A DNA stretch of 64,000 bases from Homalodisca vitripennis. Its lineage: Eukaryota; Arthropoda; Insecta; Hemiptera; Cicadellidae. Shown here piece by piece: positions 48,965-62,456 of this stretch. The position numbers and the translations under genes are program-made. Position 1 is the stretch's first letter, and each line of letters opens with the position of its first letter. The notes below the pieces were generated by a model. The model was not told the origin of the DNA, searched no databases, and saw only the letters and a program-made list of their open reading frames with translations. The stretch spans positions 1 to 64,000 of the forward strand of contig NW_025777579.1 in the NCBI RefSeq assembly GCF_021130785.1, written 5' to 3'.

Positions 48965-49827
48965 GGTAAATCTTAAGATCAGCGACTACCGCTCCGATCG
49001 CCGTAATTTTTTGCATACTAACACAGGTTAACGTAATTTCACCGAAAAAAAATAGTCCCGATTATCGCTGTAGCCGTTTACTCCCCACCCCCAAAAAAAA
49101 ATTTGAAACAAATAAAATTAATAAAACCTGACTGACAGTCCATTTATTCGTTTTTTTTTGTGTTATTAGTTCGTAGGGCAGTAGTCCAGATACTACTTCT
49201 AGTATAAACTTGTCTTATCTTATCAGTGATAAACGCGCGCCGCTTATCTTTTGCCTGTAATGAAACCTGCGTTGGTTCTGTCTGAGTTTTGTGTGTGTAA
49301 GCAGTCATGGCGTGATCTGGGCTTGGACTTTGCAAGCTCGAGTTAATTTTTTTCTAAAAGAGCAAGCAGCGCAAAGCGCTGCGCAGCGGGCAAAAATCGT
49401 TGTGATCTGAGTTTTGAATAAGCAAGTTAGGGTCTTTATAGCGTGCTGTTGTGACAAGAACCATCGCACTCCATGTCAATAACGTCATTAATTATTCCTT
49501 GTCCATGTGGGTTTGTTTGTTTACTTCTGGCGGTCAATCGAAGCCGTCCTATAGGTCAAGTGATCCGCCCGGCCAATCGGAAACTTTCCTGTTTGTCACG
49601 TGACTACTGTCAACTCATCAAAACTACCATGGTCGGCCATTGTTTTTAGTTTGATAGTCAAAAATCTTGTTATTTATATGTTTTGTATTGCCAACATTGT
49701 ACTGGCGAAAAACTGGTTTTTATATTTTTATCGGGACTATTTTTTTTGGTGAAATTACGTTAACCTATATTAGTATGCAAAAAGTTACGGCGATTGAAGC
49801 GGTAGTCACTGTTTTTAAGATTTACCA
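48965..49827. mobile_element. Non-autonomous element with ~95-bp terminal inverted repeats
   Basis: The left arm at 48965-49061 starts GGTAAATCTTA and ends AATAGTCCCGAT. The right arm at about 49730-49827 is its inverted copy at roughly 88-90% identity, sharing GCATACTAA, GGTTAACGTAATTTCACC and AATAGTCCCGAT. The 670-bp interior is GC-richer, with a hairpin-prone AGCGCAAAGCGCTGCGCAGCG-type stretch near 49370 and no transposase frame. It looks like a MITE or deletion derivative of a DNA transposon. The target duplication is unclear. Confidence 0.75.
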
Positions 49828-52800
49828 TGCGAAATTACCATATATGACAAGAAAGTTATTGTTACGGTTTGATTAGTAGGTTCTATCAGTAATACATCAC
49901 AGTCTAATGGACCAGTACATATTTTATTTATATGAAAATCCAGTGTTTAGAGGTCATATTAACTAAACACAGAAATCAGAAATACATATTAAGCGTATAA
50001 AATTTTTCATATAACATTAAAATGAATACAATTTATATTGGATTGTAATTAAAGTTATATTTCAAAGGTTTTCATAAAAAAAGTTACATAGTTAAACATC
50101 ACTGTTAAAATTTGTTTCAATTTATTTTATTTTACAAACTAAATGTGGAAATAATATAAATTTATTAAAAAATATATTTTAAAAATAAATATTACTGAGT
50201 TTTATAATATTGTAAATTCAGGACAGGAATGTTAATGACGAATTTTAAGCTTAAAGCTACCTTTGTATATATAAATTTAAAGATGTATTACTACCTTAAA
50301 TCATAGTAAAACCATTAGCTTGAGACCAGGGGTCCTAATTGACACAAACCTAGACTTTAACCCCGACACTGCTGACGGTGACAGGAATAAAGAAGGTCAG
50401 ACATCTCTCATTAATCTCGTCCCCTGTCAATGAAAAGTCAATTTCTTATAGATTTTTTTTAAATTTAGTTTTATATTATTGTATTGAGAGTAACAAAGTT
50501 AGTTCTCGTCACCATTCTAACAAAGTTATGAGGTCTAAATAGTTTCTGACATGCTGAAATTAAGACTCTCCACTGCTACATTTATCCTATCCTAGGTAAA
50601 TTTGTAAATATTTAGGATCCCCACTAATCCTACTTGCAATAAAAGGTTTTATTTGCGCTTCGTATTTTTGTCTCATTTAGATTTTAAACACCGCTGCATG
50701 TAGGGCAAACATACATTTTTTATGGAAAGGTTTTAGCTCTGAAATTTTAAATGCTAATGGATTTTACCTTTTTAACTACTTACACAACATACGTATATCA
50801 GATCATACAATGTTTTTTGTGTTACTTCTATAGAAATGTGCTAGTGTATTATTCGATATAGATAATACCAAATCAGACCTTAAAAGAAAATTACGTTTAT
50901 AGTTAAGTTTTGTGAAAAACTATAAAATTAACAGAAGAGAATTAAAAGGAAACTAAGATTAAAACCATTTTATACTGCATTATTAAAAGGAGTATACTAG
51001 AATATAGAGTTACTTGATTACTATTAGAGTCAAAGAATAATGCAGCTCACAATACTCGTATACTTATTAAATTTTATTTTGCTAGTATTGAAAAGAATGT
51101 TATACTCGGACATACCATATCTGCCCTTTTTTATGTGTGTTATGAAAAATCTTATTCTTGCAATATTTTTTCTAATAAAGCCACTTACTGCTCTAAATAG
51201 TACACGTTGTACTCTTTGCCTTGGTATTTTTCAATGTTTGCACAATCTGTATATGTACGGAGAAGCGTAAGACCGATAATTAGAAATATATATTCAATAA
51301 TATAAAAGATATTTATTGACATCATATAGATGCTTAAAGCTACTCGATTTTATTCTTGCTCTGACCTGAGCAGTTATCTCAAAATATAAGTTTTTTTTAT
51401 TTCTAATGTGAATAATACTTTCGTACTTTAACAGGCAATACATATATTATTAAGACTATGATAAGATTTACACTTTTTCAGGCCTTGCACAACTGAACCC
51501 TCAACTAAAAGCCTAATACAGTGATCAATAACTTTTTCTGACTCTAATAGGCTTGAGATTATTATATAATAAGAATAATTCAAACTATTTTAACTTTCCA
51601 AACAAATTTAATCTTGTGGCGTTTTAAAAGAGAACTGCAACAAATCAGTTAAATTATCGTGTATATGGGGGAAAACGATAGTTTTCAATGACAAGTTAAT
51701 TTTTATTAGCCAATACTCTAAGAAATTAAAATACAAGGAAGGTATTTCTGAGATTTGCCAGATACGAATAATCCTACTCTATAACACCTTTATATACATT
51801 GCATTTTTTCCTTAGAACTTTTTCCAGCCTTACGGTGTATACATTTTCAGTAGTTGAAGCTGGCGACGCTTGGCAACACTTGCCATCTAGATTATTATAA
51901 ATCATCTGAATTTAGAATTTGGGTATTTTAAAGTTCCCTGCATCCGTAAGCTTACGAGTCCTTGATGCTAATAAGTCACATGACGCTGAATTCACAAACT
52001 TTTGGCCCGTAGAAGCATACAATAAATGGAATAAAATTTAAATTCTTTATACATACTATAATGTACCATAATGGAAACAGTTATGAAAATACAAAGAGAA
52101 ATGTAAAGGGTACCAGGACACAGAATTGTAAAAATATTATCAACTATTAGCGTTAAAAACTTTTCTAGTGATATCTTATTGAAGCCTTTCTGAGTATTGT
52201 CTAATGTATCAATAAACATTAGACTTTGTTGCTTTTATACAGCAAAATTATGAATTCAGTTATAAATTGAATTTACTGTTTCCTTTCTGAATGATTGCAT
52301 TTGTATCTCCTTTTTGATTACAATGAAAATAGGATAAATAGTGATTTCTTTTTACTTAATCATATTTATCGAACTTTGTATACATATAGACATTCTGCAT
52401 TTCAATTTATTTCAAAAATGCCTATGTTTTAGAACTTATTTAGGTTTTGAGTATTCAAAAAATGGAAAATTGCCAGTCCTAAATTATTATTCTACTCTAT
52501 GAATAAACATTAAATTAACATAAACATGTTCCAATCTTGAACTATAGGATTAAGTTTGTTTACAAATTAAATTATTACGCTTTTTATAGTTTCCATTACT
52601 GTTAACCACGGGACCAAAATTAAAATATTCGCTAACGCCCAGCCAAATCCCCTGGAGTGACATGCACCATCATGGACATTCTTCATGTAGCATGTTTTGT
52701 ATATTTAACTCCTTTCTTCGAGATATTGTCCGGACAGACAGATAGATTTATAGAATTCTGTCAGAAATGAATGTTTTACAGCCCCACAAAATTTGAATTT

Positions 52801-53039
52801 GCTATATTTATTATAAGTTTAAATTTATGCCTGAAGTGCTACAAGCGGCACAAGGTGGTACATAATATAAGTACTCAATTATAATTAGCTTTTGTTTAAT
52901 TCAGTTTGATTCCATAACTTATTCCATGCTTGTATTACTGTGTTTACGGAATTTAAAATTACACTGTGAGTAACATTGAGTAATTAAAAAGATTCTTTAA
53001 TTTAAGTGATTCTTGACATTCGTTAAATTTATTCTTGTA
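49828..53039. other. AT-rich non-coding DNA
   Basis: Small GC-richer patches near 50325-50440 and 52620-52680 show no gene. Open frames at 51040-51270 (+) and 51992-52219 (-) lack domains or splice context. Confidence 0.5.
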
Positions 53040-54008
53040 TAACTGGGCTGGATACTATTCAAATGCACAGTTTAGTTTGCATAAATTGATCGATTTAAAA
53101 TTCACTACGGTATTGATCTTAGAAATAAACAGTAGTCTCTCTTTAAGGTACTGGGGTTCCTCAAGGGTTAGGATCTTGTGGACCATACAAGTAGTCAGTA
53201 CTCCACAGACCGATCCCATCGGCATTAAGTTCGCAGCATCACGATGGGAGGATACCCGATCACATTTGCGGAGAGTGAACACAAAACGCACAGCTGAGTT
53301 TTGAACTCGCCATACCATAAGCCGGATAGCAGTAGTAGAATAATGACAAAACCAAAGACTGAAACTATCTGAAATTTTACAGACTCAGGGAGTAAAGATC
53401 TAAACCTGTAGAGACCCCGCAGTCGCGCGTCGAGTAGCATGCGTGACATGACCGGAGAAACGAGAGCTCACTGTCAAATACGACGCCCAGTGTTGTCACC
53501 TTATCGCAGACATGCAAACTCGCGCCCCCGAGCACAACACCCACACCCCTCGCTCTCAGGGTCTCCACAAGATCACGTGGTGCTATGTGCAACACACTAC
53601 ACTTGTCTATGTTGAGCCTAAAAACACTTGCAGACTACCAGGTGAAAATCGCCTTGAGGTCAGCATTTATCCGAAAAAGAGCGTTCTCAGCAAAGGAAGC
53701 ATCATAAGCCAAGTGCAGCTGGCAGTCATCGGCGTACAGGTGCACGTTGCAGTTCTGCACACAGCTGGGGAAATCAGAACTGTATAGATTGAACAATACA
53801 GGACTAAGACAACTGCCCTGAGGCACTCCTCAATGCTTGAAGAGTGGAGAAGATGTTTCATTTCCCAAATTTGTCACCTGACTTCTTCCATTCATGTAGG
53901 ATTGTATACATTCAATGACGTTTTCACCAAAACAGCAGGAATTCATCTTGGCTATCAGCAACTCGTGGTTAATTGCGTCAAATGCTTGAGAGAAATCAAG
54001 TAATACCT
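53040..54008 (-). pseudogene. Truncated LINE fragment: reverse transcriptase palm to C-terminus
   Basis: The minus strand shows DFSQAFDAINHELLIAKM (53940-54000), VPQGSCLSPVLFNLYSSDF (53770-53830), LYADDCQLHLAYD (catalytic YADD, 53710-53750), VTTLGVVFDSELSF (53470-53510), and downstream thumb-like segments ending near 53055 (RVQNSAVRFVFTLRK). This is the RT of a Jockey-superfamily LINE, clearly different from the LINE at 24-28 kb in sequence and in its YADD box. It is 5'-truncated at about 54008, lacks the endonuclease and ORF1, and is broken by frameshifts. Confidence 0.85.
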
Positions 54009-54743
54009 AAGAGCTGCACTTTCCTGCATCAGTTAAATTAATATTAATAAATAGTTATTTAAGTTTTTTGTCAAAATAATAATACCCAGCATAAGTCATC
54101 AACGTTGTGTTTAGATTTGTTAACAATTATATCGACGCCAGCTTACAATACTTATTTAGTGCACTAAAAGTTTATGTAATAAAGTAACAGGTGTGGTAAG
54201 TTAAGGTGATAAGGTGCGTACAGTTTAATAATATCCTGAAAGATCTCCTTGGATATTTCGAATAGAATATCCCACAAAGCATCACTACAGAGGGAAATTT
54301 CTCTTTGTACTTTATAGAGTTATTGTAATCCCTGCATCCGTGAATAAATTCTCTTGAGGATAGAGTGGCCTACTGTAAACATTTGTGGGATTACACGGAG
54401 TAGTACCTCTGTAGTACTTAAAGTGCACGCATACAAGTAATTATTATTAAACTTAGTGTGCGTGGTAGTTAACACAGAGAGAATTATTTTTATTTCGTAA
54501 AAATTTGCTGTAAGCGTTAGGAAATATTTATTTTTTGGTATTCTAGTTAAAATTAAATAGGTAAGTTTACAAATCCGTACAAACCAAAGGCAACGGGTTT
54601 AGAAATTAAATATATGGATAAGTGAGCATAAGAAAATAAAAGTATAAAATCTGTTTTATTTTTCCCCTCAGTAAACGACAGGATGTATGGAATCTATGAA
54701 ATGATATTAAATTGCTTCATGATGCAACTTTTTTTATAAACGT
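54009..54743. other. AT-rich non-coding DNA
   Basis: No gene was recognised. Confidence 0.5.
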
Positions 54744-54823
54744 ATTAACTCATTGATGCAATAATATCGTGTTCTTATGTAATTGTTTGAGTACCAGTCG
54801 CCTTGACTTTGCTGGATATACTC

Positions 54824-54884
<61 letters not shown>

Positions 54885-54952
54885 GTATGTTTGAAGTACT
54901 GGTACTCAAACAATTAGATAAGAACACGATATTATTGGATCAATGAGTTAAT
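54744..54952. mobile_element. Foldback element with 54-bp inverted repeats around a TA tract
   Basis: The arm at 54744-54797 (ATTAACTCATTGATGCAATA onwards, ending GAGTACCAG) is matched by its reverse complement at 54899-54952 with only two mismatches. Between the arms is about 100 bp, mostly a (TA)n microsatellite (54827-54881). The whole can fold into a long hairpin. It has no coding capacity. Either a small foldback MITE or a palindromic duplication seeded by the TA tract would explain it. Confidence 0.8.
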
Positions 54953-57900
54953 ATATATATATATATATACATAATTTTGTATTATAGATAACTTCATTAT
55001 AAATTGTATCAAAAATTTGTTAAGAAGGCCTTATATCTTAGATGAAACTGTTCTCTGCTGAAAGGGCCATGAATGTAATGTAAATCCTGAGGAGCTACGG
55101 AAGAAGATTAACTATACATATTGATAAAGCTAGGAATATAGGTCCAACTACCTGAAATTATTACGGTAATATAATCATGGTTAATTTATGATTAAAAATA
55201 TGTATTATTATCGGAACTACTTGAAAATGTTTTTATCAACTTAGTAAAATTTATTAAAATCAAATCGATTGATTATTAATTTTTCTTACATTAATAGTCA
55301 TAAAAGAAAATAAAATAGTGGGCCATGAAAAGTAATGACTTTGTAAAGTACGGCAAAGACAGAAATGTTTGGCTGGAAGGCTCAGCTGGTAACGAAAGAT
55401 GAAGTACTAGGCAAAACATCCCTCTTGGGGTAGGTCTCCCATTAAGTGAACTCGTACTCGCTTGCACAAGAGACAGCGATACAGAGCTCATACATACCCA
55501 TCTATTACAGAGAGCTCTTTCCATTTGCCATATATACAGGAGTTCAAATTAGTACAAGGGATTTGGGATTTCTAGTTTATTTTACCATTTTAATGCATAC
55601 AAGAGTTTTAAAATATATAATTTTTATTTTGCGCAAGATACTTTAATGCATGATAATAAATTAATCTCAGTATGGTAATAACATTGTAATTTTACTTTAT
55701 ACTAGAATTAATACTACATATATCGTTCTTATCCTTGTAATTTTAAGTTCTTATTGATCAATTATTACAAAAACATTTACTTCATGTAGTCAGATCATAT
55801 CTCAACGGGTGGTTGTATCTTCAAACCATATATACTTCAAATAAAACATACACATATATATTATGTTTTTCTACATATGCTATATAAAATATAATTAACC
55901 TAGCATACTATAGAATACACTCTTCTTTGTACCATAAAATATTGTACGGTTAGTTTTTTTTAATTACGGTTTAGTAGTTTTTTTTCTTACAGGTTAAATT
56001 TAAGAAAGGGCCATGCCGTCCTAACTTTGCCTGTAGAAATTAAGAATTTTTCATTTTCATTTTTTTCATTTTTAATTTTATTCACAAATTGCAACACACA
56101 AAACAGAGTTCCCAAGTTATAATGTAAAAAATTGCTTGAGTAGGTAATTTGTTATGACAATCTGCATTTTGCATATCTACACAGTAAAATTGCAAAATTC
56201 ATTTTACTATTTTTAGTGATAAGTCTAGTGATACAATTTGATGGCATTTGTAAGGAGTTAGTTTATAATACCAGGGTTGATTTGGGATAAACAAGTGAAG
56301 CAATTCAATAAAAATAGGGGTTTGAAGGTTCCCTAGTGTCTGATTCCTGATACAATGCCCTGGAGGAGCTGGAAACATTTAGCTTCTTCTCTACACCAGC
56401 TTATCTCGACCCTTAACACTTTAGGTTGCTTATATCTTTTATACATCATTGGAAGTGTTAATATAGACAAGGAGAAGGACTTTATGTATTACGTATTGTA
56501 ATCGTAGTTAAAAATAAATGTATGTTTATTATTCTTTTAATATTTTTAGTATAAACACATACGCAGAGTAACTTGAGTATTTACATTAACAAATGTAATC
56601 AAAGGAATAGCTTATCTAAACACACTAGGCTGCACATGAACACGATTTACGAGTAATTTAATTAAATGTATTTCTTGAAAAAAGCTGTATGAAGAAAGCT
56701 TTTTTTTCAGGATGCAAATGTCATACTCTCAAGCCAGGATTCAAAAATACAGTAAAACCATCATGTTTCATTGCCTAACGGTCTGATGCGTGCTCACCAC
56801 AATTCTGGATGTATTTGTGCTGTGTTTAATTACACGTTACAATTTACTAAATTCATATTGCAGAATCGCGATAGTTAAGTTATTTATTGGAAATTTAACT
56901 AATGAAGTATAGAGTTTAGTTTAGAAACTATACATTAAATTTTAATTATAAATAAATATTTAAAATATTACATTTGTATTATATGGTCAGTATTTCAACT
57001 TTTATTTTATTTCAATAACTATAATGCATTGTTAATATCAATATTCTTCCTCATAAAATGTATTTAAAAATGGAACTTTTGGATTAATTAGTGATATTCC
57101 TGGAACGCTTATAAGTTACACACTTTACAATTAAGGTACAGCATATTCGAATTAAATTTTATTTGTAAATAAACGTTTATATGAAGGTTATAGATTACAC
57201 GTCCATTTTAAAACCTCATTTGTGTTATAAAAATGTACAATAGTTTTGATTTAACATCATCATGAGGATATATCACCTGAAAGAACTACATATCCGCATA
57301 ATAACTTCTGTCAGAACCATGATTCGTTCTTATATATTCTTGTAAATGAAATACATAGGATATGAAAGTAATATAAGTTTGGTAATGTAATTTAGTACAA
57401 ATATAAACGAGTTGTAACAATATATTCAGAAATTTGTATAATGTATATCATTATTTTATAGTTTATTGAAGAGCATTTTAATTGTAGCAAATATAGTACA
57501 CTGTTTCCTGAACGTTAATGAAACCTTCTGCTTGAGGGACATGACTGGAGTAATTTCTGTCTAATCGTCTGTCTATACGAATGTTTAAGAACAAAAATTA
57601 ATATACTAAATTAAGATTTTGAATTTGCTAATGTTGTTCGAAAAAATAAATAAATAAAAGGAAATAAGTTTAAAAACTAGTTTGGAAACCACAGTAAACC
57701 AAGATCACCCTAAATAGTAATATAAAGAAACAATATATTTTCATAATAATTCTAATGAACACAAAAAATTTTCTATGTCTGTCAATGACAAATTGTTAAA
57801 TTTATTTAATATACAGAAAGTATAATTCATCATTTTATGTAACCTTCGTATAAACGTGTAGTGTTTATAAACAGCACAAATATTGCAACGGGAATACCAG

Positions 57901-59937
57901 GCCATTAAATATTTCGCATGTTTTGTGAATATACAAGAGTTTACTATGTGTTGATGTATGTACACACTGTTGATTAATTATAGTGTGACAATACATTTCC
58001 AAATAAACCGGAATGTGGAGCGTCCTTTTACAAACAACCTTGTATGAAACAGACAGTAACAGATTCATCCATACCGAATCAAAGTTTTTTTATACAATTT
58101 ATTGTAAATTCGTTCCATTTTTGTATTGGTTAATTTAGTAAATTCTACTATTTCCATTCATAAAAAATCGCTAATGAACATTTAATTCTCTCTTTCATAT
58201 GGCGAAATAATTGATTAAACCTTTTGCCTGAGTACTACATAAGCCTATAATTGGGGGAGATAGAAAAATCTACTAATTGTTCGTCCTATCGTCTTGTGAA
58301 AAGAGGAGGCAGCGAGAAAATAATAAATATTATAATCTGAGTGTTAACAAATCCCATCTTCCGAGCGTCTGGTAAATTTTCTTTTCACTGTCTATTGTTT
58401 GTATATCCGACGAAATCTTGTTAACAAACTAACCTAAAAACTAAAAACTCTACTAAAACCTTTATTTAAATATAAGCGCTATTAATTTCGATTAAGTTTA
58501 TCAAATAAATTTCAATATTTTATTGATCTAAGGGTAACCATTATGGAAATAGGAAGATTTGTAAATAATGACATTAATGACATTAAATTTTAGCATGTCT
58601 TATAGGTGGTATCGCACAATTGTAGTTATATGATAGTATAAACATTGTACTTGATTTAACACTTCTCTAGAAACCAACTGATATACATATGTAACATATT
58701 CTATGCCATATAACTCTTTTGGTAAATTAAAAAGTCAGATTTCCCATCAAAGGAGCATAATTATAAATTTGAGTCCCACAAATATTATATTGTAATACAG
58801 CTATAGTAAAAAGGTATAGACTTGAATTTCTTCATAAAAAATCAACAATCCCTTTTTTCACGCGATATGTGGTTTCGCTTACTCTTATCACGTAACTAGA
58901 AATGTTTAGTTAAAACCTATTAATATACTGTACTCCAGTGTTTATGTTTATAAGCCTTTCATAAAATATATTACAGAAGAACTATAGAGAATTGTGTTTT
59001 AAGGTACTTTAAAAGCGAAATTCTAGACCAATACACGAATTTTACAGATTTTTAGCTAGAAAAAGTTCCAATTTCGTAAAGCATGTAATAACCAGGATGG
59101 TAGGGTTTACATTTGGCTTTGTAGAGAGTGAACATTGATTACACAATCAGATTTATTCTGGAAACAACGCAGCACATCACGACTGCAGAAAGAGAATATT
59201 ACAGAAATAAAGTCAGTCTGCCCTTTTAAATTTTTAGCTCCTCTTGGAACGTTTTACATTTTAAGTAAATTTTAAATTTAATGATAGTCTCTATTATTAA
59301 AGTACTTAAGTTAGTTGTGTAAGTTATTACATTTCAATGAATAGAGGACTTAGAAAAGAAAATTGCTATTCTTAGAGATACTGAGATATTTTTTATATTT
59401 TCTTTCAGTTTACAGATTAATCCCTCCTATAAATTTTCCATATAGTGATGCTTTTTGTCTATTCTTTACAAAGAAATCATCTTTCATACATTCATTTTAA
59501 TTTATAAAGTTAAAAATTAGTAATGATTTCGTATTATAAACAGCTCTCCGTAATACAATACAGACTGTTCCAGTAAAAAGTAGTGCTTATTCTCAATACA
59601 GAAAATTTCAAACATGCTCTTATGATTATGAAAATGGTTAGTACAATATGACAATAAAATACATCCTAACTTCCTGTTATTAATGAAAAAATGAGCCAAC
59701 AGTAGCGAACGACTAAATCTCACTGGTGTAAATTCATAATAAGAACTTAACAAAAGGATTCATTAAGGTCTTTTTTGAAAGTAGTAATTAACAATTTGAA
59801 TATTTTTCATCATTGTTCTACAAGTTTGGTTTCAAAGTGTAATTAGTTGGAGAAAATCAAACAGAAAGGCGATCTGATAAACACTATCATTGTTCAAATG
59901 CTTGGTATTTATGTAGCGTGCTTTATAGATGTAACAG
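54953..59937. other. AT-rich non-coding DNA
   Basis: A GC-richer patch at 55320-55530 has open frames on both strands without a recognisable domain. Other frames (57741-58068 and 59517-59753 on -) are AT-derived. No gene is supported. Confidence 0.5.
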
Positions 59938-60761
59938 TGTGACACCTCGGTGTTAACGCCCCAAAGCTTCAACAAATAAATTAATTTAAACTAATATTAA
60001 ACTGAGAATTCTGCGAAAATTTACATAACATTAATTTAGTGACTACTTCTAATCACTATTTAGAATGGAAGTCAAGACCTCCACAAGGTGTAATAATGGC
60101 ACCGTTCACATTAAGTGCCATCCGGAATAATATAGCGAAATATAGGCGCTGAGGACGACTTCAGAGGAAGGGGGACAGGGAATTTTCCACAGCCTGCAGG
60201 TGCATTAAACTAAAGCTAACGACCTGGTGTTGCCGCAGACACGTGTAAGGAATCCGCTGACATCAGCGAAGAGCTGTGTTCAACGCAGGCCTCGAGCCGT
60301 CCAAAGTACCATGTAGTTTTGTTAATTACTGGGTGAATCGTTGGCGGCAGCACCTGATGGACAACCACCAGGGAAGAACTGGCGCTCTGATTGGTCGGGG
60401 GCCAAGATAGAAGGAAAGGGGCATCACTGGAGGCGATCTTAGAGCAGGGAGTCGAGAAATTGGTTCGGGATGCGGTTAGATCATAATTCGGCTTCTCTCT
60501 CTACAATTCTCTAATTCTATTGTTCTAGAGCCAAATTCTAAATTTTCAATCATGTGTTAATTTTTAATTCAATTAGTTTTAATCTTTTGTTATCTTAATC
60601 TAAATCTCTAATCACAAACATTCGAAATTAAACAAGTAAGATTTTATTCCGACTTCGCTGTTTTATTTCTAAAGTTCGACATTTCCTCGCCGCGAACTCA
60701 AGAACGAAGATCCCTTCTTTTGTCTCCCACTGGGCAAACTACAGGTCGGCGGCAGATCACA
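59938..60761 (+). repeat. Gypsy 2 5' LTR
   Basis: Begins TGTGACACC and ends GATCACA, giving the inverted TGTGA/TCACA ends expected of an LTR, and is followed by a primer binding site two bases later. The 824-bp length is typical. The matching 3' LTR lies outside the window, so the left boundary is inferred from the end sequences. Confidence 0.7.
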
Positions 60762-60763
60762 TC

Positions 60764-60780
60764 TGGTGTCAGGTGTGGGG
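60764..60780 (+). other. Gypsy 2 tRNA primer binding site
   Basis: TGGTGTCAGGTGTGGGG starts with TGG, complementary to a tRNA CCA end, two bases after the LTR. The TGGTGTCAG start is common among invertebrate gypsy elements. The exact primer tRNA was not determined. Confidence 0.75.
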
Positions 60781-62456
60781 TTGGTACAGACTGCAAGAAC
60801 GTCACCAACATGCGAGGTAAGTGATTAAATTAATAAACGCAGCATTAGTCTCTAAACTTTTAAACTTTTTCAACTTCATTTCACTTTAATAGACTGCAAC
60901 GTAATTTTACAAACATTTCTTTGTATCCCGTACAGTAAAGATTTAATTTTCAATTTATTAGAGAGTTTTGGAATAATTAGAATAATTGTAATAGAAATTA
61001 CTGGCGGCCATTAACCACGTGTAGAAGTTCTGACCCCCCCCCTCTCCGCATTGTTAGAGTAAAGTGCGCGTCATAATGGCGTGATTTGTGAATGAACATT
61101 ACGGAATAGGTAGTGTAAAATTATTTACTATAAGAGTTTTGTTAGAGAGAGAGAGGAAAAATTATAACGGTATGTTAACTTATAATTATTGCTGGAGACC
61201 GGGGGAGTATCAATTTGTGAGTTACATTATTTTAATTTCAACTGTAATAGCTAATAACAGAATTAGACTACGCATCGAGATGGCCGTGGTTGTTGAGCGA
61301 AAGTGACGCTCGAGGTGGCTGTGTAACTGCGCATGAGATACGTTTCATTGTTGACTCTGTAAAAATACGGTCAGCGACGGCACTACTTATAGATAGAAGG
61401 GGGCTACCGATCTTAAGCTATACATTGTAATGTGATGGTGACCGATAGCGAAACAGTTGTTTGAAAATATAAAATCATTAAGGAATAAGCGTTTATAGAA
61501 TATATTGATACAATAACCTAATCATTAGAGGCTTCTTTAAAATTAACCTAGTCTTATTTGCATGTGGAATTGACGACATAACTAAATTAAGTAGGAGGCC
61601 TATGAGTGAGTTGGATAACGCCTGGGCGTTAGTGGAAGTAAGCCATTGATTGGAATCAATTAAAAAAAAATAATAACTATAGATTGATCTTATATTGTGA
61701 AAACTTGATTAAATTGATTTAAAATTAATGTAATTTAATATTGCAAGTAAATATTGAAAAAAAAGGAATAGTAAGTAGCTAAAAGGTCAGTTTCACCGGC
61801 TTACTTCTGCTATCAGGTCAAAGGGCCCAATTAACTCCGATCCCTTAGGAATTAAGTACCATAAATTAATTAATTGTATCTGGTTTGACATGTAAACTTT
61901 TGTAAGAAGATAAATCCTAGTATAACGACGAAAATTGATTGGACAGAATAATTCAACGTAGACGCACCTAGTATGCGGGGAGGAACAGTGCAATTCCAAT
62001 TTTCGGAAATAATCGTGTTTTTGGGCTAAAGACTTAGCCGAATTTTCAGAAAAGTGGGAATTTCCTTAAATCTTTAACAGACGGCTTGTGATCTTTTGAG
62101 ATTTAAATATGTGGATTTAATTAGACTTTTGCCGCGATGGGACTTTGGGAATTCGCACTGGGAATCTTAACAGCATCCTAGTAAACTTTTAATTAGACTT
62201 TAAATTTTTTTTTTTTATTTTTAATTATTTTCTCTTAAAACCCGACAACGTACGGACTTTGTTGTGTGAGCCCCCGACGGAGCCAGTAAGTAATAATTAA
62301 TTGGGATTTATAAATTCATCTTCTTTATTTTTTTATTGATGGGGACTTAGGGAATATACCTCGTTTTGTAAATTTGAAGGAAATAATTACATTGATTAGT
62401 CTGTTCGGTAGATGTTTTGTTCTTTTTCGCTTCGGAATCTAGTATCGGCCATCAAC
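60781..62456 (+). other. Gypsy 2 untranslated leader
   Basis: About 1.7 kb lies between the primer site and gag. An ATG at 60810 is followed at once by a strong donor, GAG|GTAAGT (60817), hinting at a spliced leader or subgenomic RNA; a pyrimidine-rich stretch at 62200-62235 and an ACTTAG at 62345-62350 could serve as acceptor. No conserved open frame was recognised, although short frames exist (61088-61306). Confidence 0.5.

Noticed and set aside
55291..55646. Overlapping open frames on both strands in a GC-richer patch
   Set aside because: No domain, splice site or repeat family could be recognised; the overlap of frames on both strands points to chance.
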